NCBI GenBank assembly: GCA_009840595.1
Contig: VXNK01000121.1
Span: 1 to 32,113 of the forward strand
From: Rhodospirillaceae bacterium
Lineage (GTDB): Bacteria; Pseudomonadota; Alphaproteobacteria; Bin65
Reading direction: 5' to 3'
DNA length: 32,113 bases
Below, in pieces: positions 1-6,577 of this stretch (positions are counted from its first letter, which is position 1; the number at the start of each line of letters is the position of its first letter). The position numbers and the translations under genes are program-made. A model generated the notes under the pieces. It made no database searches. It had not been told where the DNA came from and worked only from the letters and a program-made list of their open reading frames with translations.

Positions 1-4
1 AAGA

Positions 5-33
5 TGGTCGGCCGCGACAGATGTGTATACGAC
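5..33 (+). other. Nextera adapter-like sequence at contig end
   Basis: Aligned without gaps to the Illumina Nextera read-1 adapter plus transposon mosaic end (recalled from memory), 24 of 29 positions agree. The run at 18-29 (CAGATGTGTATA) is exact. It lies at the extreme left edge and belongs to no gene. It is most likely residual library adapter with errors, not genomic DNA. Bases 1-33 should not be interpreted biologically. Confidence 0.75.
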
Positions 34-43
34 CCCCCCCTAA

Positions 44-66
44 CCCCCTCCCCCAAGGGGAGGGGG
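44..66. repeat. C/G-rich perfect inverted repeat, possible terminator
   Basis: A 10-bp perfect stem (CCCCCTCCCC paired with GGGGAGGGGG) closes a 3-nt CAA loop. It lies about 60 bases beyond the stop codon of the minus-strand methyltransferase at 130, so it could act as its terminator. Hairpins of this composition also occur as dispersed intergenic elements in GC-rich proteobacteria. No T tract follows in the minus direction. Its closeness to the suspected adapter lowers confidence that the flank is genomic. Confidence 0.45.
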
Positions 67-129
67 GATTCCAGATGCGCATTTTCCCTTTCGCGGAGCA
101 ATACCCGAATCGGGGAAAGCCGCCCTCGT

Positions 130-777
130 TCAGCCGCCGGCGCCCGTCTTCCGCACGGCGATGACCCAGCCGGTCATGCCGGTGCCCCGGATATGGTCGC
201 CATGCTCCTCTGCCAGCCGCTCGATCCGGCCTGCGGCGGCGAGGGCGTCCAGTTTGGCGGTCAGGGCGCCGTCTTCGTAGAAATGCTCGTTCAGGCCGAT
301 GACGAGCGGCGCGCCGGGCGACACGATGCGCAGAATTTCGTCCAGGCACGCCGGCTGGATGTGGCCGAAGCCGAAGACGCCCACGGCGACGGCCGCACCG
401 TAGGCGCCGTCGGCCGCATCGAGGGGCGGCGCATTCAGGTCGGCGCCGAACAGGCGGCGGTAGAGGCCGGTCTCGCGCGCCTTCTCCAGCATTCCGACAG
501 AGAAGTCGCAGCCGTCGATGACACCGTAACCGGATTCGGCCAGGGCCGCGCCGGACAGGCCGGTGCCGCAGCCGATATCGAGGATTTCGGCCCGGCGATC
601 CGTCAGGTAGCGCGCCAGCATCTCGGCGCAGCGAAGCGGCTGGGCGTAGCCGTTTTCATCGATCAGTTCGGTGTCGTAGGACGCCGCCCAGCGGTCGTAC
701 ATGTCGCGGACCTCGACGGGATCGTGCACCTGATAGACGGTCTTGAGGAAACGGTCGTTCTGCGGCGTGTCCGCCAT
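130..777 (-). CDS. Class I SAM-dependent methyltransferase, METTL27-like (second copy)
   Basis: The 215-residue protein has a Rossmann-like SAM-binding fold. Motif I (AEILDIGCGTGLSG) is at residues 63-76, the acidic residue of motif II is in DGCDF near 90, and a conserved YDRWAASYD segment is at 27-35. That YDxWAxxYD stretch is typical of METTL27/WBSCR27-like small methyltransferases. The substrate is unknown. The start at 777 is chosen because GGGAG lies about 9 bases upstream and the protein then aligns end to end with its upstream paralog. The longer frame to 894 would run into that paralog. It is the distal gene of a two-gene unit, 28 bases after the first copy, and is probably co-transcribed with it. 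Confidence 0.85.
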   Translation of the reverse strand: MADTPQNDRFLKTVYQVHDPVEVRDMYDRWAASYDTELIDENGYAQPLRCAEMLARYLTDRRAEILDIGCGTGLSGAALAESGYGVIDGCDFSVGMLEKARETGLYRRLFGADLNAPPLDAADGAYGAAVAVGVFGFGHIQPACLDEILRIVSPGAPLVIGLNEHFYEDGALTAKLDALAAAGRIERLAEEHGDHIRGTGMTGWVIAVRKTGAGG

Positions 778-805
778 GCCAAATTCTCCCTTTGCTCCGG
801 CAGGT

Positions 806-1456
806 TCAGCCTGAGGCCACCGGCGCCTTGCGCACGGCAACGGCCCAGCCGGACACGCCCGCCGAGTTGATATGGTCGCCGTGCTCGTCGGCAAGCCGTT
901 CGATCCGGCCGGTAGAGACGAGGGCGTCCAGCTTCCGCGCCAGCGTGCCTTCGGCGTAGAAGTCCGCGTTCACGCCGATGACCAGGGGCGCGCCGGGTGC
1001 AAGCAGGCGCAGAATTTCGTCCAGCGCATCAGGATGGATCAGGCTGAAGCTGAACACGCCGACGGCGACGGCCGCGCCATAGGCGCCGTCGCGAACCCCG
1101 AGCGGCGGCAGGTTCAGGTCGGCCTCGAACAGCCGCCGGTAGATCCCGCGCTCCCGCGCCTTCTCCAGCATTCCCGGTGTCAGGTCGCAGCCGTCGATGG
1201 TGCGATAGCCGGTCTCGGCGAGGGCGGCGCCGACCAGTCCGGTACCGCAGCCGACGTCGAGGATTTCTGCGCCGCGGTCCGGCAGGAAACGGGACAGCAT
1301 TTCGGCGCTGCGGCGCGGCTGGACATAGTCGTTATCCTCGGTCAGTTCGGCATCGTAGGTCTCGGCCCAGTCCGAGTAGAATTTGCGCGTTTCGGTAATC
1401 GTGCGCACGTTGTGGGCGCGCTTCAGGAAGGTGCCTTCTTCCGCGATGTAGGGCAT
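806..1456 (-). CDS. Class I SAM-dependent methyltransferase, METTL27-like (first copy)
   Basis: The 216-residue protein is a paralog of the next gene. The first 80 residues align without gaps with 43 identities, and the rest is more similar still (shared GAYGAAVAVGVF, PGAPLVIG, RIERLA-EHGDHI). SAM motif I (AEILDVGCGTGLVG) is at 63-76 and the YSDWAETYD segment at 27-35. GGAGGAG a few bases before the ATG supports the start. The pair arose by tandem duplication. No substrate can be read from the sequence; small-molecule methylation is the safest guess from the family. It is transcribed away from the NTF2-like gene at 1563. Confidence 0.87.
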   Translation of the reverse strand: MPYIAEEGTFLKRAHNVRTITETRKFYSDWAETYDAELTEDNDYVQPRRSAEMLSRFLPDRGAEILDVGCGTGLVGAALAETGYRTIDGCDLTPGMLEKARERGIYRRLFEADLNLPPLGVRDGAYGAAVAVGVFSFSLIHPDALDEILRLLAPGAPLVIGVNADFYAEGTLARKLDALVSTGRIERLADEHGDHINSAGVSGWAVAVRKAPVASG

Positions 1457-1562
1457 GTGGATTTCTCCTCCGTTCCGGCTATCCTAGCGGCGCGGCGCCA
1501 ATTTGCCATCGTGCGAATGGATGCGCGTCCCTTGCGTTGAACATTGAACAAGGAGACCTGCA

Positions 1563-2174
1563 GTGGACCGGGAAATCCGCGACCGGCTCGCCCTGCGCGA
1601 CCTGATCGAGAACTGGGTACTCTGGCGCGACGCCGGCGACTGGGAGCGCTTCCGCACCGTCTGGCACCCCGACGGCGTGATGATGGCGACCTGGACCCAG
1701 GGCACCGGCGACGAGTTCATCGCCATGAACAGGGCGGGCTGGGAGCGCGGCGTCAGCATCCTGCATTTCCTCGGCGGCACGTCGGTCGAGCTGAACGGGG
1801 ACCGGGCGGTCTGCCAGACCAAGATGACGATCTCCCAGCGCGCCGAGGTTCACGGCGTGCTCGTCGACGTCGTCTGCACCGGCCGCTTCTGCGATTTCAT
1901 CGAGCGGCGCGACGGCCGCTGGGGCTTTGTCCTGCGCCAGCCGATCTACGAGAAGGACCGGATGGACCCGGTCGATCCGGCGGCGACCGTCGAACTCGAT
2001 CCCGAAATCCTCGAGCGGTTTCCGGCGGGCTACCGCCATCTCGCCTACCTCCAGACCCAGATCGGCTACGACGTCAAACGCGACATGCCGGGGCTCAGGG
2101 GGCCGGAGGTCGAACGGCTCTACGCCTGCGCAAAATCCTGGTTGGCCGGCGGCGCGCTGGATTGGCTGCGCTGA
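1563..2174 (+). CDS. SnoaL/NTF2-like family protein
   Basis: The 203-residue protein opens with the pattern of bacterial NTF2-like/SnoaL-like domains: RDRLALRDLIENWVLWRDAG, then an aromatic helix (WERFRTVWHPDG) and a curved sheet (HFLGGTSVELNGDRAVCQTK). The fold forms a cone-shaped pocket used by ketosteroid isomerase-like enzymes and dehydratases, or simply for ligand binding. The domain fills about residues 1-140. The C-terminal 60 residues (YLQTQIGYDVKRDMPGL) resemble those of longer family members. GTG is the start: AAGGAGA lies 7 bases before it and no suitable ATG exists. The gene is divergent from the methyltransferases and ends 10 bases before the argC stop on the other strand. The reaction is unknown. 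Confidence 0.75.
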   Translation: MDREIRDRLALRDLIENWVLWRDAGDWERFRTVWHPDGVMMATWTQGTGDEFIAMNRAGWERGVSILHFLGGTSVELNGDRAVCQTKMTISQRAEVHGVLVDVVCTGRFCDFIERRDGRWGFVLRQPIYEKDRMDPVDPAATVELDPEILERFPAGYRHLAYLQTQIGYDVKRDMPGLRGPEVERLYACAKSWLAGGALDWLR

Positions 2175-2184
2175 GCCGGCCCGG

Positions 2185-3243
2185 CTAGGGGAACAGCGGC
2201 GCCTGCTCCAGCCCGGTCGTCTCCGGCAGGCCGAACATCAGGTTGATGTTCTGGATCGCCTGGCCGGAGGACCCCTTGACCAGATTGTCGAGCGTCGAGA
2301 CCAGGATGGCCCGGCCCGGCAGCCGGTCGGCATAGACCTGCAGCAGGACATGGTTCGAGCCGCGGACGTGGCGCGTCGCCGGCGCCATGCCCTCGGGCGC
2401 GACATGGACGAAGGGCTCGCTCGCGTAGCGCGCTTCGAGGCAGGCCCTCAGGTCCGCAGCGGTCGCGCCGCCGTTCAGCCGGACGTAGGTCGTCAGCAAT
2501 TCGCCCCGGTTCATCGGCATCAGGTGCGGCGTGAAATTGACCAGCACCTCCCGCCCGGCGGCCAGGGACACTTCCTGCTCGATTTCCGGCGCGTGCCGGT
2601 GGCTGGCGACGCCGTAGGGGTGGATGCCCTCGGCGACTTCGCAGAACAGCGTGCCCTCCTTGAGGCCGCGCCCGGCGCCGGACGTACCGGACTTGGCGTC
2701 GATCACGATATCGGCCGGGTCGATCAGGCCCGCGCCGACGACCGGCAGCAGGAGCAGCAGCGCCGCGGTCGGGTAGCAGCCGGGGCAGGCGACCAGCCGG
2801 GCCGCGGCGACGGCGTCGCGGTAGTATTCGGTCAGGCCGTAGACCGCCTCGGGCTGGAGGTGCGGCGCCCGGTGTTCGTGGCCGTACCATTCGGCATAGG
2901 TCCCGGTATCGCGCAGCCGGAAATCGGCCGACATGTCGGCGATCTTCAGATGGCCGGGCAGGCCGGCGACGATCTCCTGGGTCGTGCCGTGGGGCAGGCC
3001 GCAGACCGCCACGTCGCAGGCATCCCAGTCGGCTTCCGCCACGGTCACGAGGTTCGGCAGATCGGCTTTGCCGGTTTGGGGACCGAGATGGGGAAACACC
3101 GCCTGCATCGGCTTGCCGGCGTGCCGGTCGGCCGTCATCAGCGCGATTTCCAGGTTCGGATGCGTCATGGCGAGGCGCACCAGATCGGCGCCCGTATAGC
3201 CGCTGGCGCCGAGGACGCCGACCCTGATCCGCTCCTTGCTCAT
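2185..3243 (-). CDS. argC: N-acetyl-gamma-glutamyl-phosphate reductase
   Basis: ArgC catalyses the NADPH-dependent reduction of N-acetylglutamyl phosphate to its semialdehyde, the third step of arginine synthesis, in the cytoplasm. The 352 residues match the usual type-1 length. The dinucleotide motif GVLGASGYTGADL is at 9-21. The catalytic cysteine is Cys156 in ACPGCYPTA. SADFRLRD (105-112), the DAKSGTSGAGRG loop and the GSNHVLLQVYADRLPGRA segment are also characteristic. The ATG overlaps the stop of the upstream 57-residue frame as ATGA and has only a weak ribosome site, so translation is probably coupled. ArgC commonly follows rplM-rpsI in Alphaproteobacteria; here other genes intervene. 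Confidence 0.97.
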   Translation of the reverse strand: MSKERIRVGVLGASGYTGADLVRLAMTHPNLEIALMTADRHAGKPMQAVFPHLGPQTGKADLPNLVTVAEADWDACDVAVCGLPHGTTQEIVAGLPGHLKIADMSADFRLRDTGTYAEWYGHEHRAPHLQPEAVYGLTEYYRDAVAAARLVACPGCYPTAALLLLLPVVGAGLIDPADIVIDAKSGTSGAGRGLKEGTLFCEVAEGIHPYGVASHRHAPEIEQEVSLAAGREVLVNFTPHLMPMNRGELLTTYVRLNGGATAADLRACLEARYASEPFVHVAPEGMAPATRHVRGSNHVLLQVYADRLPGRAILVSTLDNLVKGSSGQAIQNINLMFGLPETTGLEQAPLFP

Positions 3244-3413
3244 GATAAAATTCCGCCAAGCCCGATTTCCGCGATGAATCCGGCGATCTCTTCGTCGGGG
3301 ATAGAGTTGCCAAGCACGCCGTACTCTTCCTCGTTGTTTCTCCTGAGAGCCATCGGCGCACTCAACATCGTCTCGAATGCCGCGTAGTCGAGATTTTTCT
3401 CCTTGTCCGTCAT
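3240..3413 (-). CDS. Small protein of unknown function, coupled to argC
   Basis: This 57-residue acidic reading frame (MTDKEKNLDYAAFE at the start, ending GLGGILS) is not a family I recognise. It has no cysteines, signal peptide or membrane segment, and looks like a short mixed helical protein with a charged middle (RRNNEEEYG). Its TGA overlaps the argC ATG by 4 bases (3240-3243), the arrangement of a translationally coupled pair. The Shine-Dalgarno region before its ATG is G-rich but not canonical. The gene lies 70 bases after the antitoxin stop, so it may be read from the toxin-antitoxin promoter or from one of its own in 3414-3483. The overlap and acceptable codon use favour a real gene. 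Confidence 0.6.
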   Translation of the reverse strand: MTDKEKNLDYAAFETMLSAPMALRRNNEEEYGVLGNSIPDEEIAGFIAEIGLGGILS

Positions 3414-3483
3414 CAATACCGCCCCCGCAGCCGCCGGGACCGACATTCCGTTCCGCGGGATGCCGGTCGCTCGCTTCCCGGTT

Positions 3484-3816
3484 TTACAGGACGCGCAGCG
3501 CGGTCTCCGGCGCCCTGTCGAGCATCCGCAGCAGGGCGCGCGCCGCGCCGGTCGGGCAGCGCTTTCCCTGTTCCCAGTTGCGGATCGTCTCGGGCGACAC
3601 GTCGATGCGCCGCGCCAGCTCGGTCTGGCTGAGGCCCATCCGCCGCCGGACCCGGCGCGCAAACCGCGCCATGTCCTGCATGGCCTCTTCCTCGTCCTCC
3701 CGCTCCTGGGCGGCGATCTCCGCCTCGGTGGTGGCGTCCACCCTGGCGGCGTCGATCCGGCCCTCGGGGAAGATGGACGGATCGTCGGGGTCAATCCTGA
3801 TGCGCGTTGTGCTCAT
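3484..3816 (-). CDS. XRE-type HTH antitoxin partnered with BrnT-like toxin
   Basis: The 110-residue protein has a DNA-binding helix-turn-helix of the Cro/CI (XRE) class at about 55-95: RRRMGLSQTELARRIDVSPETIRNWEQG in outline, followed by ALLRMLDRAPETAL. The N-terminal half is acidic and probably disordered (residues 28-48 are rich in E, A and D), suitable for wrapping a basic toxin. The start at 3816 has AAGGAGG about 9 bases upstream. It overlaps the toxin gene by 26 bases, so expression is coupled. The usual BrnT partner, BrnA, has a ribbon-helix-helix fold; here an XRE domain takes its place. It probably represses its own promoter at 4079-4107. Confidence 0.85.
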   Translation of the reverse strand: MSTTRIRIDPDDPSIFPEGRIDAARVDATTEAEIAAQEREDEEEAMQDMARFARRVRRRMGLSQTELARRIDVSPETIRNWEQGKRCPTGAARALLRMLDRAPETALRVL

Positions 3817-4072
3817 AGTCCGCGACCTCCTTCGGGTTGGCCTTGCGGGCCGAGATGATGCGGACGGCCGAACCCCGCACCGTGTAGACGACGACATAGG
3901 CCCGCCCGTCGATCATGCCGGTCAGCCGGTAGCGGTCCTCGCCATAATCCCATCGCACGTCCTGGGCGACGATCCGCAGCGGATCGAAGAACGCGCGGAC
4001 GGCATAGGCGAAGTCGAAGCCGCGACGCTCGAAACAGGCACTGTTCTTGGCCTCGTCCCATTCGAACTCCAT
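3791..4072 (-). CDS. brnT: BrnT-family toxin (RelE-fold ribonuclease)
   Basis: The 93-residue protein has the family pattern: MEFEWDEAKN at the start, FERRGFDFAYAVRAFFDPLR (short of a usual insert), DYGEDRYRLTG, VVVYTVRG and the closing RIISARKANPKEVADYE. BrnT toxins are RelE-fold ribonucleases that slow translation. The basic strand RIISARKA and the C-terminal helix carry the expected functional side chains. The ATG at 4072 gives the canonical MEFEW start. An open frame continues to 4267 but lacks family similarity. No Shine-Dalgarno precedes the ATG, and a good promoter places the transcript start at about the ATG itself, so the toxin message may be leaderless. It is the first gene of the pair. 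Confidence 0.87.
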   Translation of the reverse strand: MEFEWDEAKNSACFERRGFDFAYAVRAFFDPLRIVAQDVRWDYGEDRYRLTGMIDGRAYVVVYTVRGSAVRIISARKANPKEVADYEHNAHQD

Positions 4073-4078
4073 CCTGCG

Positions 4079-4107
4079 ATAGTAGGCCAAAGGCCTATAG
4101 ATTTCAA
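4079..4107 (-). promoter_or_regulatory. Toxin-antitoxin promoter with palindromic operator
   Basis: On the minus strand, -35 TTGAAA (4102-4107) and -10 TACTAT (4079-4084) are separated by exactly 17 bases. The spacer and -10 edge contain a perfect palindrome, TAGGCC-AAA-GGCCTA, at 4083-4097. A repressor bound there would block polymerase, and the XRE antitoxin is the obvious candidate. The expected transcription start is 4071-4073, at the toxin ATG. Confidence 0.7.
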
Positions 4108-4205
4108 GCACGCCGCTTGGGTTTCCGGCCCATTCCCGCCGGCGCAAAAGTCCTGTAAGTGAGAGCGGAACCAGTCGGACCGCCGCCCAACGTCCAGAAC
4201 GCCAA

Positions 4206-4577
4206 ATGGCCCGTGTCTCCGAAACCATCACCGTCGCCCGCTCGGCGAACGACCTGTCCGTGTTCATGCGGGCGCTGTTCTACCAGCCGCATTTCCGCAT
4301 CCTGAACGATTCCGGCTGGGCCTTCCATGTCCGGGAGAATGTCGGCCTGCTCGGTCGCCTGTTCCGCAATCCTTCGGAATTCGCCGTTTTCCTGCGCGAG
4401 AGCGAGGACGATCCGGAGAACGAGACCAGCGTCGAACTCCACGCCCACATGTTCGGTTTCGGGCCGATCCCGAAAATCACGCTGCGCAAGCGGATCGCGA
4501 CGCTGCGCGACTATGTCGAACATGTCGCGACCCAGCCCCTGCCGGAAGGGGCGGAGGAGGAGGACGAAGAGGACTGA
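4206..4577 (+). CDS. Conserved-looking protein of unknown function
   Basis: The 123-residue soluble protein ends in a strongly acidic tail (EGAEEEDEED). It has no cysteines, signal sequence or membrane segment, and I do not recognise its family. Codon third positions are overwhelmingly G or C throughout, as in the neighbouring genes, which is good evidence that it is translated. No clear Shine-Dalgarno precedes the ATG at 4206. A later ATG at 4266 would shorten the protein by 20 residues. It stands alone on the plus strand between the divergent toxin gene and the convergent rpsI, 71 bases from the rpsI stop. The 4578-4648 gap is GC-rich with only short hairpin potential. Confidence 0.7.
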   Translation: MARVSETITVARSANDLSVFMRALFYQPHFRILNDSGWAFHVRENVGLLGRLFRNPSEFAVFLRESEDDPENETSVELHAHMFGFGPIPKITLRKRIATLRDYVEHVATQPLPEGAEEEDEED

Positions 4578-4648
4578 CCGGCGGCGCCCGTTGATTGAGA
4601 CTGCCGGTGGGATTGCCCCCGGACTGCCCCCGGGACCGCCCGGCGCGC

Positions 4649-5239
4649 CTAGCGCTTCGAGAACTGGAAGCTGCGGCGGGCCTTGGCCTTGCCGTATTTC
4701 TTGCGCTCGACGACGCGGCTGTCGCGGGTCAGGAAGCCGCCCTTCTTCAGGACCGGGCGCAGGCCCGGCTCGAAATTCGCCAGCGCCTTGGAAATGCCGT
4801 GACGCACCGCGCCGGCCTGGCCGCTGAGGCCGCCGCCCGAGACCGTCGCCATGACGTCGAACTGGTCGCGCCGGTCCGCCGCCTCGAAGGGCTGGTTCAT
4901 CACCATGCGCAGGGTGGCGCGGGCGAAATAGGTCTCGGCGTCGCGGCCGTTGACCATGACGCGCCCTGCGCCCGGCCTGATCCAGACCCGGGCGACCGCG
5001 TCCTTGCGCTTGCCGGTGGCGTAGGCGCGGCCCTGGGCGTCGAGCTTCGGCTCGGCCGGCTTGCCCGCGTCTTCCGCCGCCGCACCCGTCGGCAGCAGCG
5101 ACGCAAGGGTGGCCGCCGCCTTGTCCAGGCCGCTCAGCTGTTCGTCCCCACCGGCTTTTTCGGCGCCCGCGTCTTCCGCGGCGGTTTCTTCGGCAGCAGT
5201 GTCTTCGACCGCCGTATCGGCAGGTTCCGGTGCGCTCAT
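4649..5239 (-). CDS. rpsI: 30S ribosomal protein S9
   Basis: S9 contacts the P-site tRNA through its basic C-terminal tail. The conserved core starts near residue 67 ([18 protein letters not shown]) and runs through [25 protein letters not shown] and the basic end [17 protein letters not shown]. The first 65 residues are an acidic, alanine-rich extension (repeats of EDTAAEE type), longer than the roughly 130-residue bacterial standard and of the kind seen in Alphaproteobacteria. The ATG overlaps the rplM stop by 4 bases (5236-5239), so the two are translationally coupled and share the promoter at 5794-5841. Confidence 0.97.
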   Translation of the reverse strand: MSAPEPADTAVEDTAAEETAAEDAGAEKAGGDEQLSGLDKAAATLASLLPTGAAAEDAGKPAEPKLDAQGRAYATGKRKDAVARVWIRPGAGRVMVNGRDAETYFARATLRMVMNQPFEAADRRDQFDVMATVSGGGLSGQAGAVRHGISKALANFEPGLRPVLKKGGFLTRDSRVVERKKYGKAKARRSFQFSKR

Positions 5240-5718
5240 CGGGTCGCCGCCTTTCTGTTCTTGGGCCTGTTCTTGCGGTTGCGCGCGCCGAGGTCCAGCG
5301 CCTCGGGCTGCTGCGCCTCATGGGGATGCTCCGCGCCGGCATAGACGCGCAGGTGGGAAAACTGCTGCCGGCCCAGCGGCCCGCGCGGCAGCATGCGCTG
5401 CACGGCCTTCAGGATCGCGCGCTCGGGATGCTTGCCTTCCAGGATCTGTTCCATCGTGCGGCTCTTGATGCCGCCGGGATAGCCGGTGTGCCAGTAGATG
5501 CGCTTGCCGGCCCGCTTGTTGCCGGTCAGGTGCACCTTCTCCGCGTTGACGACCACGACATGGTCGCCGCAATCCATGTGCGGCGTGTAGGTCGTCTTGT
5601 GCTTGCCGCGCAGCAGGTCGGCCACTTCGACGGCGAGCCGGCCGAGCACCAGGTCCTGGGCATCGATCAGCCACCATTTCTTCTCGATGTCCGACGGCGT
5701 TGCCGAATAGGTTTTCAT
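5236..5718 (-). CDS. rplM: 50S ribosomal protein L13
   Basis: L13 is an early assembly protein of the large subunit. The 160 residues contain the family landmarks: [25 protein letters not shown] (as the first third), [53 protein letters not shown] and [18 protein letters not shown] basic tail rich in R, K and N ([11 protein letters not shown]) follows. It is the first gene of the rplM-rpsI operon, with a leader of about 70 bases from the predicted transcript start. The Shine-Dalgarno before the ATG is weak (GGAACC). Confidence 0.97.
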   Translation of the reverse strand: MKTYSATPSDIEKKWWLIDAQDLVLGRLAVEVADLLRGKHKTTYTPHMDCGDHVVVVNAEKVHLTGNKRAGKRIYWHTGYPGGIKSRTMEQILEGKHPERAILKAVQRMLPRGPLGRQQFSHLRVYAGAEHPHEAQQPEALDLGARNRKNRPKNRKAATR

Positions 5719-5793
5719 CGGGTCGGTTCCGGCGTGTCTGGAAGTCGGGGCGCCCGGCGGCAGGCCGGGAACGGGGGTCGGTGAACGCGGCGA

Positions 5794-5841
5794 CAGATAG
5801 GCGGCGAAATTCGCAACGTCAAGACCAAAATATCAATTTTT
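5794..5841 (-). promoter_or_regulatory. rplM-rpsI promoter with UP element
   Basis: On the minus strand, -35 TTGACG (5817-5822) and -10 TATCTG (5794-5799) have a 17-base spacer, predicting a start near 5787. Directly upstream, 5827-5841 reads AAAAATTGATATTTT, an A/T block covering about -40 to -54, where the RNA polymerase alpha subunit binds UP elements. The block stands out in a GC-rich contig and fits a highly expressed ribosomal operon. Confidence 0.72.
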
Positions 5842-5880
5842 CCAGTAAGTTATGTATATGGTAGAATATTACCTTATTTA

Positions 5881-6504
5881 TTATTTTTCGAACGCCGACG
5901 AATCGATTTGAACGCAATATCCCGCTTTCAGAACTTCGACGGTCGCCCGCGGCGTCAGGAGTATGCCCGACCTACCGCGTGAATCCTGCGGCTCGCAATA
6001 GCCCGCCGGCGTCCAGCGCCACAGGGCGCCGTCGGCAACCAGCAGCGCAGTTTCCTGCTTGCCGGGCCGATAGATAAAGGCGCCGTCGGGCAGCGCCGCG
6101 GCATCGGCGACGACCGGCCGTTTTGCCGGCGGGCATATTCGCTCCGGATCGAGAACCCGATCCATATCGCCGGCTTTGGCGGCGCAGCCCGGAAACGCCT
6201 CGGACCAAGCGGCGCGGAAAGCAAAATAGTCATCGCGCCGGCATTCGAAGCAGGGCCGGTGGCCGGCTGCGAGCGCAGTCGCTTCGTCGAGGAAGAACAG
6301 CTCGGTGTATCGGCCGGGCGTCATCGGCGTCCGCTTCCGCCCCTTGAATTGCAGATGGCAGACGATCCAGCGTCTTTCCGTACAGCGCTGACGGGTCAGG
6401 CGGCGATGCTTATCGTGTAGGCAACCGCGATTGCCCATCCAGGCACCAAAAGCCGGATCGGCGACAATGCAGCCGAAAGGCGTAACGCGGTTTTGCAGCG
6501 GCAT
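5881..6504 (-). CDS. Conserved hypothetical protein with CxxC motif
   Basis: The 207-residue protein resembles a widespread bacterial family of unknown function. Members share an opening like MPLQNRVTPFG, a GNRGCLHD motif, FKGRKR, the segment GRYTELFFLDEATALAAGHR and a following PCFECRRDD. The CxxC is Cys85-Cys88; with other cysteines and histidines (Cys28, His30, Cys41, Cys49, His50) it suggests a metal site, which is inference. No signal peptide or membrane segment is visible. The gene ends beside the AT-rich rplM promoter region and begins 73 bases after lpxD, so it may be transcribed with it. Its own Shine-Dalgarno is weak. Confidence 0.8.
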   Translation of the reverse strand: MPLQNRVTPFGCIVADPAFGAWMGNRGCLHDKHRRLTRQRCTERRWIVCHLQFKGRKRTPMTPGRYTELFFLDEATALAAGHRPCFECRRDDYFAFRAAWSEAFPGCAAKAGDMDRVLDPERICPPAKRPVVADAAALPDGAFIYRPGKQETALLVADGALWRWTPAGYCEPQDSRGRSGILLTPRATVEVLKAGYCVQIDSSAFEK

Positions 6505-6577
6505 GGCGGTTCGCGGTTATTCGGAGTTGTTCGGCCGGCAGGGGAGGGTAGGGCCCGCGCCGGTCATCCGTCGTTTA

